From the NCBI RefSeq assembly GCF_030730945.1, contig NZ_JAVAMS010000001.1:186001-250000 (forward strand): a DNA stretch of 64,000 nt, read 5' to 3'. The DNA comes from Aurantiacibacter poecillastricola (lineage in GTDB: Bacteria > Pseudomonadota > Alphaproteobacteria > Sphingomonadales > Sphingomonadaceae). Position 1 is the stretch's first letter. Every line of letters begins with the position of its first letter. The translations under genes and the position numbers were made by a program. Below are positions 46,477 through 62,649 of this stretch, one piece after another. The notes beneath the pieces were generated by a model. It ran no database searches. It was not told the origin of the DNA and worked only from the letters and a program-made list of their open reading frames with translations.

Positions 46477-47076
46477 ATGGCTACCACGAAAGACCTGCTC
46501 GCCCGCATCGAGGCGCTGGAAGCGCGCGCCTTGGCGGCGGAGGATTACCGGGACCTTTGCAACCTGCAGGCAGCCTATGGCTACTATGTCGACAAGGGCC
46601 TGTGGGACAAGGCGGCGGACCTGTTCGCCACAGAAGGCACGCTCGAGATTGCCGGGCGCGGCGTCTACGAGGGGCGCGAGCGGGTGCGCGAATACCTCCA
46701 TCGCCTGCCCGAATATGGCGACGGGGTGATCTTCAATCACATGCAGCTGCAGCCTGTCCTCCACATCGACAGCGAAGCGGGCACCGCGAAGGGCCGCTGG
46801 CGTACCTTGATGATGGTCGGCATCATGCAGGCCGAGGTCGGACGCTGGGGCGAGGCGACCTACGAGAACAGCTACGTGCGCGAGGACGGCAAATGGCGCA
46901 TCGCCTCGCTCCACGGGATCATCAATTTCTACTGCGAGTATGAAGAGGGCTGGCACAAGGGCGGCGTTCCCCTGCTCCGCTCCACCGAGGGCCTCGAACC
47001 CGATCGCCCGCAGACCTTCGAATACGAAGCCCACCCGAAGGCAGTGATCGCACCCTTCCACTACGACGAGGTGTAG
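46477..47076 (+). CDS. SnoaL-like / NTF2-fold protein
   Basis: 199-aa alpha+beta cone-barrel protein of the SnoaL-like family: an N-terminal coiled segment (LLARIEALEARALAAEDYRDLCNLQAAYGYYVDKGLWDKAADLF in parts), EGRERVREYL, and VREDGKWRIASLHGIINFY. Many relatives in sphingomonads are linked to steroid or aromatic catabolism or are of unknown role; isomerase or dehydratase activity is possible. A good ribosome site AAGGGGAGG precedes ATG 46477. The C-terminal 40 residues extend past the basic fold. Confidence 0.8.
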   Translation: MATTKDLLARIEALEARALAAEDYRDLCNLQAAYGYYVDKGLWDKAADLFATEGTLEIAGRGVYEGRERVREYLHRLPEYGDGVIFNHMQLQPVLHIDSEAGTAKGRWRTLMMVGIMQAEVGRWGEATYENSYVREDGKWRIASLHGIINFYCEYEEGWHKGGVPLLRSTEGLEPDRPQTFEYEAHPKAVIAPFHYDEV

Positions 47077-47091
47077 CGCGCATTGCGCATC

Positions 47092-47131
47092 AAAAAGGGG
47101 CGCTCCGTCTTACCCCGGAACGCCCCTTTTC
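47092..47131. terminator. Bidirectional terminator between the SnoaL-like and TonB receptor genes
   Basis: AAAAGGGGCG (47093-47102) pairs perfectly with CGCCCCTTTT (47121-47130) around an 18-base loop. A-run and T-run flank it on both strands, so it can end both convergent transcripts. Confidence 0.85.
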
Positions 47132-47151
47132 AGATAATCGGACTGACCGTG

Positions 47152-49299
47152 CTAGAAGCGCGTCCGTGCCGTCACGCGGAAATTGCGACCGGCCAGCGGC
47201 ACGTATTCCTTGGTGAAGCTCGTATGCCGACGGCCTTCCACGTCGAAGATATTGTCTGCCTGCAACAGGAGCACAAACCGGTCGTCGCGGAACGGGTGGA
47301 TGGAGGCCGAGAAGTTCACATGGGTAAAGCCATCGGTCGGCTCCTCGAACTCGGCAACGCGGGTCTGGTCGTCGTAATATTCGACCTCGCCGCGCAGGTC
47401 GAACAGGCTGGACTGCCACTCGAGCGCGCCCAGCAATTCCAGCGGCGGAATGCGCGGCAGCGGTGAGCCATCGCTCAGTTCCGCCTCGACATATCCGGCA
47501 CCGACATCGGCGATAACCGAGCCGCTGGCCACCTGGAACAGCTCGGCCGACGCTTCGACTTCGAAACCGATGAAATCGGCATCGTCCTGCAGGAATTCGA
47601 ACACCGGCAACTCGTCTTCTTCCTCGCCGGTCTCGCTCAGATAGATGAAGTTGTCGAATGTGTTGTAATAGACCGCGGCGCGGGCCTGCACGGGGCCGAG
47701 CGTCGCGGAGGCGTAGCCTTCCACGCCCCACACCGATTCCACGCCGAGGTCCGGATCGCCGATCTCGAACTGCTGCGTTGCAAGGTGCGGTCCGTTGGCA
47801 AAAAGCTCCTCGCCCGATGGCGCGCGCTCGGTCCGGGTGCCGTTGATCCCGACGGTGAAACCCGATTGGGTGTTGTAGGCGAAACCCACCGCGCCCGAGA
47901 AAATGTCGAAATCGCGCTCGATGCCCAGCACGTCCGAGGACTGGTTGACGGTCTCGTAGCGACCGCCAAGCTCAAGCTCGATATTGCCGAAGAACAGTTC
48001 CTGCAGGGTGAAGAGGCCGTATTGCTCGGTCTCGTTGGGAGCGACGAAGGCTTCGGCGCCGATGGCCTCGAAATCGCGCAGGTAGAACTGGGCCCCGATC
48101 ACGCCGCGCCAGTTTGCCGTGGGCGCCTGGGTCAGCTCGAAGCGACCTTCCGTACCGCGAACGTCGAACACCGTGCCGGTCTCTTCGCCTTCCAGCTCGG
48201 TATGCGTATAGACGGAGTGCCCGAGACGAAGGATGGCTTCGTCGAAGAAGCCTCCAACGGCCACACCAGCCTCGAAATCGAAGCGGGCCTGCTCAAGGTC
48301 GATGGAGACGTTCTCCTCGCCTTCTTCCTCGTCCCCGTGATCGTCATCGTGGTCGTCATCATCGTGATCGTCGTCATCATGGCCATCTTCGTGGTGATGG
48401 TGACCGCCCGGGCCGGAGGGGATGCCGTAGAGGGTGTCGTAATAGCTGGCCGATGCAGCGAAACGGATGCCGTCGCCGACATAGCCCGCGCCAACGCCGA
48501 AGGAGTAGGTCTCGGTCCCGCTATTGGGAACGAAGCCTTCGACGTTCGCCTGCTCGCGAAGCTCTTCCGCCTCGTCGAGATTGCCTTCCTCTTCCTCTTC
48601 GGCTGCGTCTGCCAGCAGGTCGGCGCGCAGATCGTCGGTTAGCTGGAAGCCGGGGATCTCGAAATCGTCGGTCTCGCGGTAGCTGCCATTGGCATGCAGC
48701 ACGAAGCCCTCGCCAAGGCCGAGATCCACCGCCGCGCCGAATTCGCGCAGGTCGTAAGCGGTATCGGCCGACGCCAGGGCGCTGACGTCGTAGCCCCCTT
48801 CGGGCAGCGCCGTCGGCAGGCGGCTGTCGATCACATTGACAACCCCGCCAATGGCGGACGAGCCATAGAGCAGCGAGGCCGGGCCGCGGATCACCTCGAC
48901 GCGCCGGGCGGTCAGCGGATCGATGGCGACACCGTGGTCCGCCGAAGTTTCGGCGGCGTCAATATTGCCAAGGCCGTTGGTCAGCACGCGCACCCGGCCC
49001 GCGTCGAGACCGCGCAGGATCGGGCGCGAGGCACCCGGCGAGAACCCTGTGGTCGCCACTCCGGGAAGGCTGTCCAGAATGTCGCCCACCTGTCCGGCCT
49101 GGTTGCGCAGAAGGTCCTCGCCTTCGACCACCGATTGACCGGCAGTAATGCTGATGTCGCGAACGCCAGTGGCGGAGACGACGATACGGTCGATATGGAC
49201 GGTCTCGCCGTCACTTTCGGTTTCGTTCGGGGTATCCTGCGCAAGCGCAGCAACCGGCATGGCTGCGGAGACGAGGAGCGAGAGGGCTAGCTTTTTCAT
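47152..49299 (-). CDS. TonB-dependent receptor with His/Asp-rich loop, ZnuD-like
   Basis: 715-aa outer membrane receptor with a signal peptide (MKKLALSLLVSAAMPVAALAQ), a plug domain (VEVIRGPASLLYGSSAIGGVVNVID) and a beta-barrel ending in FRVTARTRF. An extracellular-loop-like segment near residues 305-335 is extremely rich in His, Asp and Glu (GHHHHEDGHDDDDHDD and on). Such loops occur in zinc receptors such as Neisseria ZnuD, where they capture Zn2+. A second acidic stretch (AAEEEEEGNLDEAEEL) lies near residue 235. An almost perfect palindrome resembling a Zur operator sits 29 bp upstream. Zinc import is thus the best guess; copper or another divalent metal is possible. ATG 49299 was chosen for the signal peptide. 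Confidence 0.9.
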   Translation of the reverse strand: MKKLALSLLVSAAMPVAALAQDTPNETESDGETVHIDRIVVSATGVRDISITAGQSVVEGEDLLRNQAGQVGDILDSLPGVATTGFSPGASRPILRGLDAGRVRVLTNGLGNIDAAETSADHGVAIDPLTARRVEVIRGPASLLYGSSAIGGVVNVIDSRLPTALPEGGYDVSALASADTAYDLREFGAAVDLGLGEGFVLHANGSYRETDDFEIPGFQLTDDLRADLLADAAEEEEEGNLDEAEELREQANVEGFVPNSGTETYSFGVGAGYVGDGIRFAASASYYDTLYGIPSGPGGHHHHEDGHDDDDHDDDDHDDDHGDEEEGEENVSIDLEQARFDFEAGVAVGGFFDEAILRLGHSVYTHTELEGEETGTVFDVRGTEGRFELTQAPTANWRGVIGAQFYLRDFEAIGAEAFVAPNETEQYGLFTLQELFFGNIELELGGRYETVNQSSDVLGIERDFDIFSGAVGFAYNTQSGFTVGINGTRTERAPSGEELFANGPHLATQQFEIGDPDLGVESVWGVEGYASATLGPVQARAAVYYNTFDNFIYLSETGEEEDELPVFEFLQDDADFIGFEVEASAELFQVASGSVIADVGAGYVEAELSDGSPLPRIPPLELLGALEWQSSLFDLRGEVEYYDDQTRVAEFEEPTDGFTHVNFSASIHPFRDDRFVLLLQADNIFDVEGRRHTSFTKEYVPLAGRNFRVTARTRF

Positions 49300-49327
49300 G
49301 GAGAGAATGTCTGATCCCGATTGCGTT

Positions 49328-49339
49328 ATGTTGTAACAT
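49328..49339 (-). promoter_or_regulatory. Candidate Zur operator upstream of the ZnuD-like receptor
   Basis: ATGTT-GT-AACAT is a perfect 5-bp inverted repeat with a 2-bp spacer, inside GTTATGTTGTAAC. It differs by one base from the ATGTTATAACAT core I recall for alphaproteobacterial Zur sites. It is centred about 35 bp upstream of the start codon, where a repressor would cover the promoter. Confidence 0.55.
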
Positions 49340-49428
49340 GGCGCCACTTAGCCACAACGCATCCCGGGTCAAGGGGAAACCGGCCAATTTCGATATGCAG
49401 GCTAAGGCTTGCGACGAATCGGGGCAGG

Positions 49429-50760
49429 TTAGCCCGCGGCGGCGCGCTGAAGCCGGTTTCTCGCGGCTTCCTCGCCGATGAGCGGAAGGAGTTCGCCCAT
49501 GTCGGGTCCGTGATTCATGCCGGTGAGCGCCTGGCGAAGTGGCAGGAAAAGGGCCTTGCCCTTGCGCCCCGTGCTGTCCTTCAGCGTGGCGGTGAGATCG
49601 CCCCACGGATTGTCCGACCAGATGAGCGCCTGCGCCGCCTTCGCCAGGAAGTCCCGTGTCTCCTCGTCGAATTCGGGATGTTCCACAGGCCCAGTCACGA
49701 TCCGCCACCAGTCGCCCGCCTCGCTTACCTTCGCAAGGTTCGGGCGGATCGCGTGCCACGCGGCCTCGTCCATGCCCTCGGGCAGGCGGCTGGCCACCTC
49801 CGCATAGTCCAGCTGATGGACTATGGCCGCGTTAATCCGGTCGAGCTCGGTTTCGTCGAACTTCGCAGGTGCGCGTCCGAAGGTTCCAAGGTCGAAGGTC
49901 TCGACCAGGGCCTCGCGCGAAGCGATCGGTTCGACCGGCTGGCTGGTGCCGAGCCGCGCCAGCAGGGCAACAAGCGCGGCGGGCTCGATATCGCTCTCGC
50001 GAAAGGCATCACAGCCAAGCGAGCCAAGGCGCTTGGACAGCTTGCCCTCCCTGCCTACCAGCAGCGCCTCGTGCGCGAAACGCGGCGGCTCTGCGCCAAA
50101 AGCGGTGAACATCTGCATCTGCACCGCGGTGTTGGACACATGGTCCTCCCCCCGCAGCACGTCTGTAATGCCCATCGCGATATCGTCGATGACGCTGGGC
50201 AGCATGTAGAGCCACGATCCGTCGGCGCGGCGAATTACCGGGTCGGAAAGCTGGGCAGGATCGAATTTCTGCGGACCTCGCACGCCATCATCCCATGCGA
50301 TCGCTTCCTCGTGATCGAGGCGGAAACGCCAGTGCGGCTGCACGCCATCGGCTTCCTTCGCTTTCCGCTCATCCCCAGTGAGGCTGAGCGCCGCGCGGTC
50401 ATAGATCGGCGGCAGCCCGCGCCCGAGCTGGATCTTGCGCTTGATCTCGAGCTCCTGCTGGGTCTCGTAAGCGGGATAGATCCGGCCTGTCTCGCGCAGG
50501 CGTTCGAACGCTTCTTCGTACAGGGAAAGCCGCGCGGACTGCCGCTCCTCCCCGTCGGGATCGAGGCCTAGCCAGGAAAGGTCTTCGCGGATCGCCGCGA
50601 CATAATCCTCGCGGCTGCGTTCGGCATCGGTATCGTCGATCCGCAGCATGAAGCGGCCGCCGCTCGCCTGCGCCAGCATCCAGTTATGCAGTGCGGTGCG
50701 AATATTGCCGACATGCAGGCGGCCCGTGGGCGAAGGGGCAAAGCGGGTGACGGTGCTCAT
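49429..50760 (-). CDS. gltX: Glutamate--tRNA ligase
   Basis: 443-aa class I aminoacyl-tRNA synthetase. The HIGH motif is in RFAPSPTGRLHVGNIRTAL and the KMSKS motif in GREGKLSKRLGS; the DDTD segment of the active site follows the first. It is shorter than E. coli GltX (471 aa) and has a short anticodon domain, like one of the two GltX types common in Alphaproteobacteria, one of which may charge tRNA-Gln for the amidotransferase route. No Cys4 zinc motif is evident. Start ATG 50760. Confidence 0.93.
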   Translation of the reverse strand: MSTVTRFAPSPTGRLHVGNIRTALHNWMLAQASGGRFMLRIDDTDAERSREDYVAAIREDLSWLGLDPDGEERQSARLSLYEEAFERLRETGRIYPAYETQQELEIKRKIQLGRGLPPIYDRAALSLTGDERKAKEADGVQPHWRFRLDHEEAIAWDDGVRGPQKFDPAQLSDPVIRRADGSWLYMLPSVIDDIAMGITDVLRGEDHVSNTAVQMQMFTAFGAEPPRFAHEALLVGREGKLSKRLGSLGCDAFRESDIEPAALVALLARLGTSQPVEPIASREALVETFDLGTFGRAPAKFDETELDRINAAIVHQLDYAEVASRLPEGMDEAAWHAIRPNLAKVSEAGDWWRIVTGPVEHPEFDEETRDFLAKAAQALIWSDNPWGDLTATLKDSTGRKGKALFLPLRQALTGMNHGPDMGELLPLIGEEAARNRLQRAAAG

Positions 50761-50811
50761 GCGCTGGCGGTTAGCCCCTCGCGCGCCCGCTCACAAGCGC
50801 GCTTCGAACGC

Positions 50812-51270
50812 TCAGCCATGGGACAGCGCGGCGACCACCTGCTGTGCCTCTTCGAACAGCCGGCCATGCCGTTCGCGGCGGATAAGGCCGTCGAGGAGGT
50901 CGGCAAACGCCTGCCGGTCCGCTGCCCTAGCGGTTTCGACCATGCGGGCGAAAACCGCCTCGTCCGGTGTGAGGGCGTGGCAGCACGGACGATTGACCAG
51001 CGCATGTTCGGGCCAGGCACGCGAACATGCCCGGGCGAAATCGAGGACGGCCTTGGCCGCCGTCAACGATTCGAGACGCCGCGTCAGCTCTACCAGCGGA
51101 TCGTGGCGAGAGGCCTGGCATGCTGCCATCAGCCGGATGGACATGACCAGCGCCATGGCGAGCGGCGAGAACTGATTTGCCATCGGCGGCCGGGAAAGCG
51201 CCTCGATCGCCGCGGCCTTGCTGGACTGCGGGAGGAAATCGGCGGGCTGGAAAGAGGACTTGCGTGACAT
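50812..51270 (-). CDS. Hypothetical protein behind a Fur-box-like site
   Basis: 152-aa predicted soluble, helical protein (MSRKSSFQPADFLPQSS..., then SPLAMALVMSIRLMAACQ). A Cys pair occurs in RPCCHALTPDEAVFARMVE. I do not recognise a named domain with certainty. The frame is supported by codon bias and by a Fur-like operator 57-75 bp upstream of ATG 51270, suggesting iron-regulated expression. Longer in-frame extensions upstream cross the lipoprotein gene and the operator and were rejected. Lies 51 bp upstream of gltX on the same strand. Confidence 0.65.
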   Translation of the reverse strand: MSRKSSFQPADFLPQSSKAAAIEALSRPPMANQFSPLAMALVMSIRLMAACQASRHDPLVELTRRLESLTAAKAVLDFARACSRAWPEHALVNRPCCHALTPDEAVFARMVETARAADRQAFADLLDGLIRRERHGRLFEEAQQVVAALSHG

Positions 51271-51326
51271 GGCTGGCCTTTGTTGCGGATGTGACGCGTG
51301 CCAGCCTAGCGCCCTCTCACCAGATT

Positions 51327-51345
51327 GCAAATGGTTCTCATTAGC
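51327..51345 (-). promoter_or_regulatory. Candidate Fur box
   Basis: The 19-mer GCAAATGGTTCTCATTAGC matches the classical Fur consensus GATAATGATAATCATTATC at 13 of 19 positions, including AATG and TCATTA arms. It lies between the lipoprotein stop (51380) and the start of the 152-aa gene (51270), on the promoter side of the latter. Confidence 0.5.
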
Positions 51346-51379
51346 ATGATTCGAATGCCATCTGGTGCGAGGCCCTTCG

Positions 51380-51883
51380 CTATTGCGAATAGAGGGTGAG
51401 GCTGTGCCCGCCGCCTTCGAAGCGGATCGCGTTGCCCGGCGTTCGCCCAATGCGCCGCGCGGCGGAAATGGCCGTGGCAACGTCATCCAGCCTCGCGGGT
51501 GGATTAACGGTACACACAGGCGGGGGCGGGGCGCCGGGCTCGACCGGTTGCGAGGGCGTGGCAGGTCCGGTCTCGAAGTCCAGGCCTTCGATCCTGTAGG
51601 CGAAGGCGAAATTCGCGCAGCGTGGTTCCCACCAGATCTCTTTGTCATCGGCACTCAGGGCAAGGCCGTAGGCTTCGTCGAACGGCTCCCCGTCTATTCC
51701 TGCAACGCGCCACTCCCCTGCGAGGCTGTCGATTGGCGACAGGGCCTCGGCAGGCGGCGGCGGTGCTGGATCGGTCACGCCGCCATCGGCAGGGAGCGCG
51801 GTGAGGTTGTCCTCCTCGGCAGGATCTGCCGAGCAAGCTGCGAGGGTGACGGCTGCAATCAATGCAAGGGCAACGGGTCTCAT
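51380..51883 (-). CDS. Predicted lipoprotein
   Basis: 167-aa protein. Signal peptide with lipobox LAAC (MRPVALALIAAVTLAAC), then a Pro/Ala/Asp linker and a small domain starting AGEWRVAGIDGEPF and ending GHSLTLYSQ, somewhat like META-type or lipocalin-like periplasmic domains, with Cys in EPRCANFAF and PPVCTVN that could form a disulfide. Probably anchored in the outer membrane. The function is unknown. It is downstream of the rpoC terminator in the same direction. Confidence 0.72.
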   Translation of the reverse strand: MRPVALALIAAVTLAACSADPAEEDNLTALPADGGVTDPAPPPPAEALSPIDSLAGEWRVAGIDGEPFDEAYGLALSADDKEIWWEPRCANFAFAYRIEGLDFETGPATPSQPVEPGAPPPPVCTVNPPARLDDVATAISAARRIGRTPGNAIRFEGGGHSLTLYSQ

Positions 51884-51905
51884 AGGGCGAAAACGCCGCA
51901 GCAAG

Positions 51906-51942
51906 CAAAAAGGCCCCGGCGGATCGCTCCACCGGGGCCTTC
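51906..51942 (-). terminator. Rho-independent terminator of rpoBC
   Basis: AAGGCCCCGG (51910-51919) pairs with CCGGGGCCTT (51932-51941); read on the minus strand the hairpin is followed by TTTTTGCTTGC. It lies 27 bp after the rpoC stop. Confidence 0.88.
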
Positions 51943-51968
51943 TGATATTCTGGCAAGAACGTCCGGGA

Positions 51969-56351
<4,383 letters not shown>

Positions 56352-56422
56352 ATCTCGAATTCCCTTGGGGGGATCAACAGGGGTTGGCGGGGAGGCGGCC
56401 CGCTACAGGCCGCCGGCCCCTG

Positions 56423-60598
<4,176 letters not shown>

Positions 60599-61018
60599 AG
60601 GTGGACGCTGCCTCTTCTTCGCGTATTGGCAGCGCCGCGGGACGGGCCACTGCCAGGAATTTCGAATCGGGCGGGAAAGTGCGAGACGCGAAAGGGCCGC
60701 GAGTAGACGATTGCCATCCGGCACCGCCCGCGCAGCCTAGCTTTCAGTAGTGTCTCACGGAAACCGGACCTTCCGTTCCTTGGCATGCCCCCGCGTAAGG
60801 CCCGCCTTGCTCGAAGTGTTCCGGTCGCCGATGCATATAGGAGCGGGGCACGGCGGGGTCAATGGGGTCGGAGGCGAGGCGTTACGGTTACGATGCCTTC
60901 ACATCGTCATGCGATAGCAAGCCTTCCTACGCAATCGGGCGGGCTTGAAACTCGCCGCAAGCTATTGCAACACAAGGCGAACGCGCGCGGCAAGGGGTTG
61001 GCGCGCAGGGGGATATCC
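60599..61018. promoter_or_regulatory. 420-bp divergent intergenic region rpoB / HEXXH-TPR gene
   Basis: No convincing gene on either strand. It must contain the rpoB promoter on the minus strand, and a TATATGCAT element (about 60828-60837) is the most AT-rich spot. For the plus-strand gene the ribosome site is AGGGGGA at 61007-61013. There is no rplJ-rplL gene here, although these usually precede rpoB. Confidence 0.5.
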
Positions 61019-62581
61019 ATGATCAGGCTCATCATCGCCGCGCTCGTTATCGCACTGGCGGCGACGCCCGCGCAGGCACGCTGGCGCATGGCGACAAGCG
61101 AGAATTTCGTCATCTACGCCAATGACAGCGCGGAAGACCTGCAGCGCTTCGGCTACCTGCTGGAGCAGTTCCACAGCTCGCTCGAACTTCTTACCAATAC
61201 GCAGAGCCCGGCGCCCAGCCCCTCCAACCGGGTGACGGTCTATGTCGTGGGCAGCCAGTATGCCGTCAGGCGCCTGGCCGATGCGGGCAATTCGGTCGGC
61301 GGGTTCTATCTCCCCCGCGCTGCCGGATCGAGCGCCTTCGTGCAGAACCTGCGCTTCTCCAGCCGCGAGACCGATTTCTCCACCATCGTGCTGCTGCATG
61401 AATACGCGCACCATTTCATCATCTCGAACCAGCGCTTCGCCATGCCGCGCTGGCTGAGCGAGGGCGCGGCGGAGTTCTTCGCCTCGGCCCGCTTCCCCGC
61501 CGACGGGGGCGTGGAAATCGGTCGCCCCGCGCAGCACCGGGCATACGACCTGTTCGCCGCAGACGAGGTGTCGATCGAGGAACTGCTCGACGACCGCCTG
61601 TATGCCGAGCGCACCAGCCGCCGCTACGACGCCTTTTATGGCCGGGCCTGGCTGCTTTATCACTATCTCGCCATCGGGACGCGGCAGATGGAAACGCAGC
61701 GCGCCGGGCAGCTGGGCGAATATACCCGCCTTATCGCCAGCGGAACGCCGGCAATGGATGCCGCGCGGCAGGTGTTCGGCGATCTCGACCGGCTGGACGA
61801 CGAACTCGACGATTACCTCGACGAGCGACGGATGAACATGATCGTCCTGCAGCCCGAAATGGTGCCCGCCGCGCCCGTCCATGTGCACGAGCTGAGCGAC
61901 GGCATGGACGAGGTCCTGCCGCTGAAGATCCGCTCGCGACGGGGCGTCAACCGCGAGGAGGCGCTGGAGCTGGTGCCGGAAATTCGCCAGGTGGCGGAAG
62001 AATATCCGAGCGACCCCGGCGTGCTTTCCGCCCTTGCCGAGGCCGAATACGATGCCGGCAACGATGACGCCGCGATTGCAGCCGCGGACAGGGCCATCGC
62101 CCTCGATCCCCTTACGGTGAACGCCTATGTGCAGAAGGGTTACGCCCTGTTCCGCAAGGCCAAGGAGGCGGATGACAGGAACGCGGCCTACGAGGCGGCG
62201 ATGGCGCCGTTCAGCGCGCTCAACCGGATGGAGAACGACCATCCCGTGCCGCTCATCCATTACTATCACAGCTTCGGCTTTCGGGGAGAACCGGCGACAG
62301 ACCTTGCGCGCGAGGCGCTGGAGCAGGCTTCGGCCCTCGCCCCGTTCGACAGGGGCCTGGCGATGAACGTCGCCATGATGCGCGCCAGCACGGGCGAGAT
62401 CGAGGGCGCCAGGCGATTGCTGCGCACCCTGGCAAGCCATCCGCACGGTGGCGATCTTGCCGAGCAGGCCGATGGGTTCCTCAAGGAACTGGACAATGCG
62501 GTGGAAGGTGATCCCGTCTTCCTCGGCATGGCGACAGTACCCGTGGAACTGGACGTGGAAGATCCCGAGGACGCCAAGTAG
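61019..62581 (+). CDS. Exported HEXXH (zincin-like) protein with TPR repeats
   Basis: 520-aa secreted protein: signal peptide (MIRLIIAALVIALAATPAQA), then a domain resembling DUF1570-type peptidases with RMATSENFVIYAND..., the zinc motif HEYAHHF (HExxH) at about residue 135 and ALPRWLSEGAAEFFASAR-like sequence after it (PRWLSEGAAEFF), where the Glu would be the third metal ligand. The C-terminal half (residues about 290-500) is helical with TPR-type repeats, e.g. LAEAEYDAGNDDAAIAAADRAIALDPLTVNAYVQKGYALF in parts. Probably a periplasmic metalloprotease or a protein-binding relative. Ribosome site AGGGGGA. Divergent from rpoB. Confidence 0.82.
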   Translation: MIRLIIAALVIALAATPAQARWRMATSENFVIYANDSAEDLQRFGYLLEQFHSSLELLTNTQSPAPSPSNRVTVYVVGSQYAVRRLADAGNSVGGFYLPRAAGSSAFVQNLRFSSRETDFSTIVLLHEYAHHFIISNQRFAMPRWLSEGAAEFFASARFPADGGVEIGRPAQHRAYDLFAADEVSIEELLDDRLYAERTSRRYDAFYGRAWLLYHYLAIGTRQMETQRAGQLGEYTRLIASGTPAMDAARQVFGDLDRLDDELDDYLDERRMNMIVLQPEMVPAAPVHVHELSDGMDEVLPLKIRSRRGVNREEALELVPEIRQVAEEYPSDPGVLSALAEAEYDAGNDDAAIAAADRAIALDPLTVNAYVQKGYALFRKAKEADDRNAAYEAAMAPFSALNRMENDHPVPLIHYYHSFGFRGEPATDLAREALEQASALAPFDRGLAMNVAMMRASTGEIEGARRLLRTLASHPHGGDLAEQADGFLKELDNAVEGDPVFLGMATVPVELDVEDPEDAK

Positions 62582-62649
62582 CCACAGGATCGCCGCGCCG
62601 GGTCGGAGGGACTCGACATGGCCCTGCAGGTGACGCAGAACCGGGCGCG

